Shown piece by piece: positions 62,560 to 64,000 of a DNA stretch of 64,000 nucleotides. The translations under genes and the position numbers were made by a program. Under the pieces are notes generated by a model, which was not told where the DNA came from, did no database searches, and saw only the letters and a list, made by a program, of their open reading frames with translations. The DNA is from Paenibacillus paridis (GTDB lineage Bacteria > Bacillota > Bacilli > Paenibacillales > Paenibacillaceae), in assembly GCF_006345825.1 (NCBI RefSeq), contig NZ_VCIX01000085.1, positions 1 to 64,000 of the forward strand. The letters run 5' to 3'. Numbering within the stretch: the first letter of the stretch is position 1; each line of letters starts with the position of its first letter.

Positions 62560-62700
62560 TTACGAAGTAAAGATCAGAAGCAACGCGATCGCTACGACTA
62601 CAACGCCAACAATGGAGCCGATCCACGCCAGTGCTTTCTTGTTGACTTCATCCTTAGGTTTGGCTTTTATCGTTGCAGGTTTTCTTTTTGGAGAACTCAT
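62560..62700 (-). CDS. 46-residue single-helix membrane protein
   Basis: A short gene on the minus strand encodes a basic N-terminus (MSSPKRKPATIKAKPKDEVN, then KK) and one membrane helix (WIGSIVGVVVVAIALLLIF) ending in TS. AGAGGGG lies ten bases before the ATG. It is convergent with the L,D-transpeptidase gene (stops seven bases apart) and divergent from pyrD. I do not recognise the family; the architecture is that of small N-in/C-out tail-type membrane proteins. Confidence 0.75.
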   Translation of the reverse strand: MSSPKRKPATIKAKPKDEVNKKALAWIGSIVGVVVVAIALLLIFTS

Positions 62701-62774
62701 CGACAATCAACCCCTCTATTTCATAATAATAATGATTATGATCCCATTGTAATCGTTTTCCGGACAAGCCGCAA

Positions 62775-62817
62775 TATAATGGATGCTTGCACCCTTGGTG
62801 CAGGCTCTTTTCTTTTT
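62775..62817 (+). promoter_or_regulatory. pyrD -10 box and leader hairpin
   Basis: TATAAT at 62775-62780 lacks a clear -35. It is followed at once by a hairpin, GCTTGCACC-CTT-GGTGCAGGC (62785-62805), and by TCTTTTCTTTTT. The hairpin has terminator form, so it may attenuate pyrD transcription or stop read-through from the transpeptidase gene. Confidence 0.5.
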
Positions 62818-62874
62818 GCTGCAAAAACGCTAAACTGTCAGATAGAACATATATCTGAGATCGGAGTGAGTAAG

Positions 62875-63972
62875 TTGCTTTATTCTTCAATTCTTAAGCC
62901 TATTTTTTTCCGTATGGACCCTGAGAGAGCTCATCATCTAGTAATTGACGGCTTGGCAGCAGGGGGAGTCGTACCGGGACTGAACGGGCTGATGCATGCA
63001 ATGTACGGCGTAGCAGAGTCGCCGGAACTTGCAACCGAGTTGTTTGGCATTCATTTTCCTCATCCTGTAGGTTTGGCAGCTGGTCTAGATAAAAACGGCA
63101 AAGCCGCAGATGGCTTCTCAAGCGTTGGCTTTGGCTTCGCTGAAGTGGGTACTGTAACGCCGAAGGGACAAGCAGGCAATGAGCAACCGAGGTTATTCCG
63201 TCTTCCTTCGGACGAAGCCTTAATTAATCGAATGGGCTTTAACAATGAAGGCACAGCTGCAATGGCAGAAAAACTGTCACGTCGCAAAATCAATCGGATT
63301 CCAATTGCTGTCAATATCGGCAAAAACAAGACGACACCAAATGAGTTGGCACATGAGGATTATCAGACCTGCATTCGCGACCTCTATACATATGGCGATT
63401 TTTTTGTCGTCAATATCAGCTCGCCGAACACGCCGGATTTGCGTGATTTGCAGCACGGCGAAGAACTGAGAAATTTACTGAGCGCAGTAAAACAGGAAAT
63501 AAACGAGCAAGCGGCGAAAATAGGAAAGAAAGCAAAGCCCGTTCTGGTCAAAATCGCTCCAGACATGACAAGCGAACAGCTTGAGCTAACGGTGGGCACG
63601 ATAATGGAAAGCGGTGTGTCCGGCATTATCGCGACGAATACGACGTTGTCCCGGAAAGGACTCTCGCACGCGAACGCCGGCGAGTCTGGGGGCTTAAGCG
63701 GCAAGCCGCTTCGCGACCGCTCAACCGAGGTCATTCGAGCGGTGTACCGTCAGACCGGCGGACAGCTGCCGATCATAGGGTCTGGCGGCATTTTTACAGC
63801 GCAGGACGCATACGATAAAATCCGCGCAGGAGCTTCCCTGGTTGAGATTTATACCGCGCTTATTTACAAAGGACCAGGCGTGCTTAGGGAATTGACTAGC
63901 GGTCTGAAGGAATGTTTACGTAAGGATGGCTATCGTAATATCGCTGAAGCAGTCGGCGCAGATCACGTTTAA
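62875..63972 (+). CDS. pyrD: Dihydroorotate dehydrogenase (quinone), class 2
   Basis: This 365-residue FMN enzyme oxidises dihydroorotate to orotate in pyrimidine synthesis, passing electrons to membrane quinone. PVGLAAGLDKNGKAADGF, VNISSPNTPDLR with the class 2 catalytic Ser, and IIGSGGIFTAQDAYDKI are intact. The N-terminal helices MLYSSILKPIFFRMDPERAHH are the class 2 membrane-binding extension. TTG at 62875 has GGAG eight bases upstream; GTG at 62866 is the alternative. Bacillus subtilis uses a class 1B enzyme instead. Confidence 0.93.
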   Translation: MLYSSILKPIFFRMDPERAHHLVIDGLAAGGVVPGLNGLMHAMYGVAESPELATELFGIHFPHPVGLAAGLDKNGKAADGFSSVGFGFAEVGTVTPKGQAGNEQPRLFRLPSDEALINRMGFNNEGTAAMAEKLSRRKINRIPIAVNIGKNKTTPNELAHEDYQTCIRDLYTYGDFFVVNISSPNTPDLRDLQHGEELRNLLSAVKQEINEQAAKIGKKAKPVLVKIAPDMTSEQLELTVGTIMESGVSGIIATNTTLSRKGLSHANAGESGGLSGKPLRDRSTEVIRAVYRQTGGQLPIIGSGGIFTAQDAYDKIRAGASLVEIYTALIYKGPGVLRELTSGLKECLRKDGYRNIAEAVGADHV

Positions 63973-63989
63973 GAACAGGAGGCGGCCGG

Positions 63990-64000
63990 ATGGACGGTAG
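63990..64000 (+). CDS. Start of the next gene, cut by the window edge
   Basis: ATGGACGGTAG follows AGGAGG (63977-63982) at a proper distance, so a gene co-transcribed with pyrD probably begins here. Only three full codons are visible and the product cannot be identified. Confidence 0.5.

Overview
The window reads as a chromosomal segment of a Gram-positive Bacillales bacterium, most likely Paenibacillus or a close relative. Supporting signs are strong GGAGG-type ribosome binding sites with frequent TTG and GTG starts, many long U-tailed terminators, two LplB/YtcP-type sugar importers with YesM/YesN regulators, a YtpB-type terpene synthase, YitT, YesL, CshA-like and CimA proteins, a Bacillus-type single 4Fe-4S ferredoxin, and a Firmicutes-type 6S RNA. 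The genus is inferred, not proven. I found no rRNA, tRNA, CRISPR array, phage or insertion sequence.

Bases 1 to about 30,700 form an accessory carbohydrate region with two parallel modules. Module A (374-13380) holds a ChbG/YdjC deacetylase, a TIM-barrel sugar isomerase-like protein, a Gfo/Idh/MocA oxidoreductase, a GH3 glycosidase, a YesM/YesN two-component system and an LplB/YtcP/lipoprotein importer. Module B (13943-30649) holds a TIM-barrel protein, an FAD oxidoreductase, a second Gfo/Idh/MocA enzyme, a third TIM-barrel protein, a lipoprotein, YesM/YesN, LplB/YtcP, a second lipoprotein, a GHL10-like protein and a TolB-like propeller. Neither importer has its own ATPase gene. The mixture of sugar dehydrogenases and metal TIM barrels suggests that imported glycosides are processed by oxidation and elimination or isomerisation as well as by hydrolysis. 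The substrate cannot be read from the sequence.

The two modules share reciprocal scars. The intact deacetylase of module A is followed by a shredded remnant of the TIM/FAD gene pair (1268-1684). The intact TIM/FAD pair of module B is preceded by a shredded remnant of a deacetylase C-terminus (13538-13773). This points to an ancestral deacetylase-TIM-FAD order that was duplicated or split, then trimmed in a complementary way. A separate stump of a copper-amine-oxidase-N-like domain lies at 29537-29710.

Bases 30.8-36.8 kb hold two divergent HxlR-regulator/NAD(P)-protein pairs, a membrane-anchored GH25 lysozyme, and oligoendopeptidase F with a possible second, secreted start. Bases 36.8-52.6 kb are housekeeping: methyltransferase, cold shock protein, YebC/PmpR, MFS exporter, YtpB, phosphofructokinase, a DUF4015 protein, YitT, a DEAD-box helicase, YesL, 6S RNA, a DUF1499 protein, thiol peroxidase with a PerR-like box, rhomboid protease, LysR and MerR regulators and a zinc peptidase.

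From 52.6 kb to the end there is an ammonium transporter behind a promoter with GlnR-like boxes, followed by a GlnD-like DUF294 protein and a DnaQ-like exonuclease. After these come a JAMM peptidase, a ResA-like thioredoxin, citramalate synthase, DNA polymerase IV, ferredoxin, a membrane L,D-transpeptidase, a 46-residue membrane protein and dihydroorotate dehydrogenase. The first bases of the next gene lie at the right edge.
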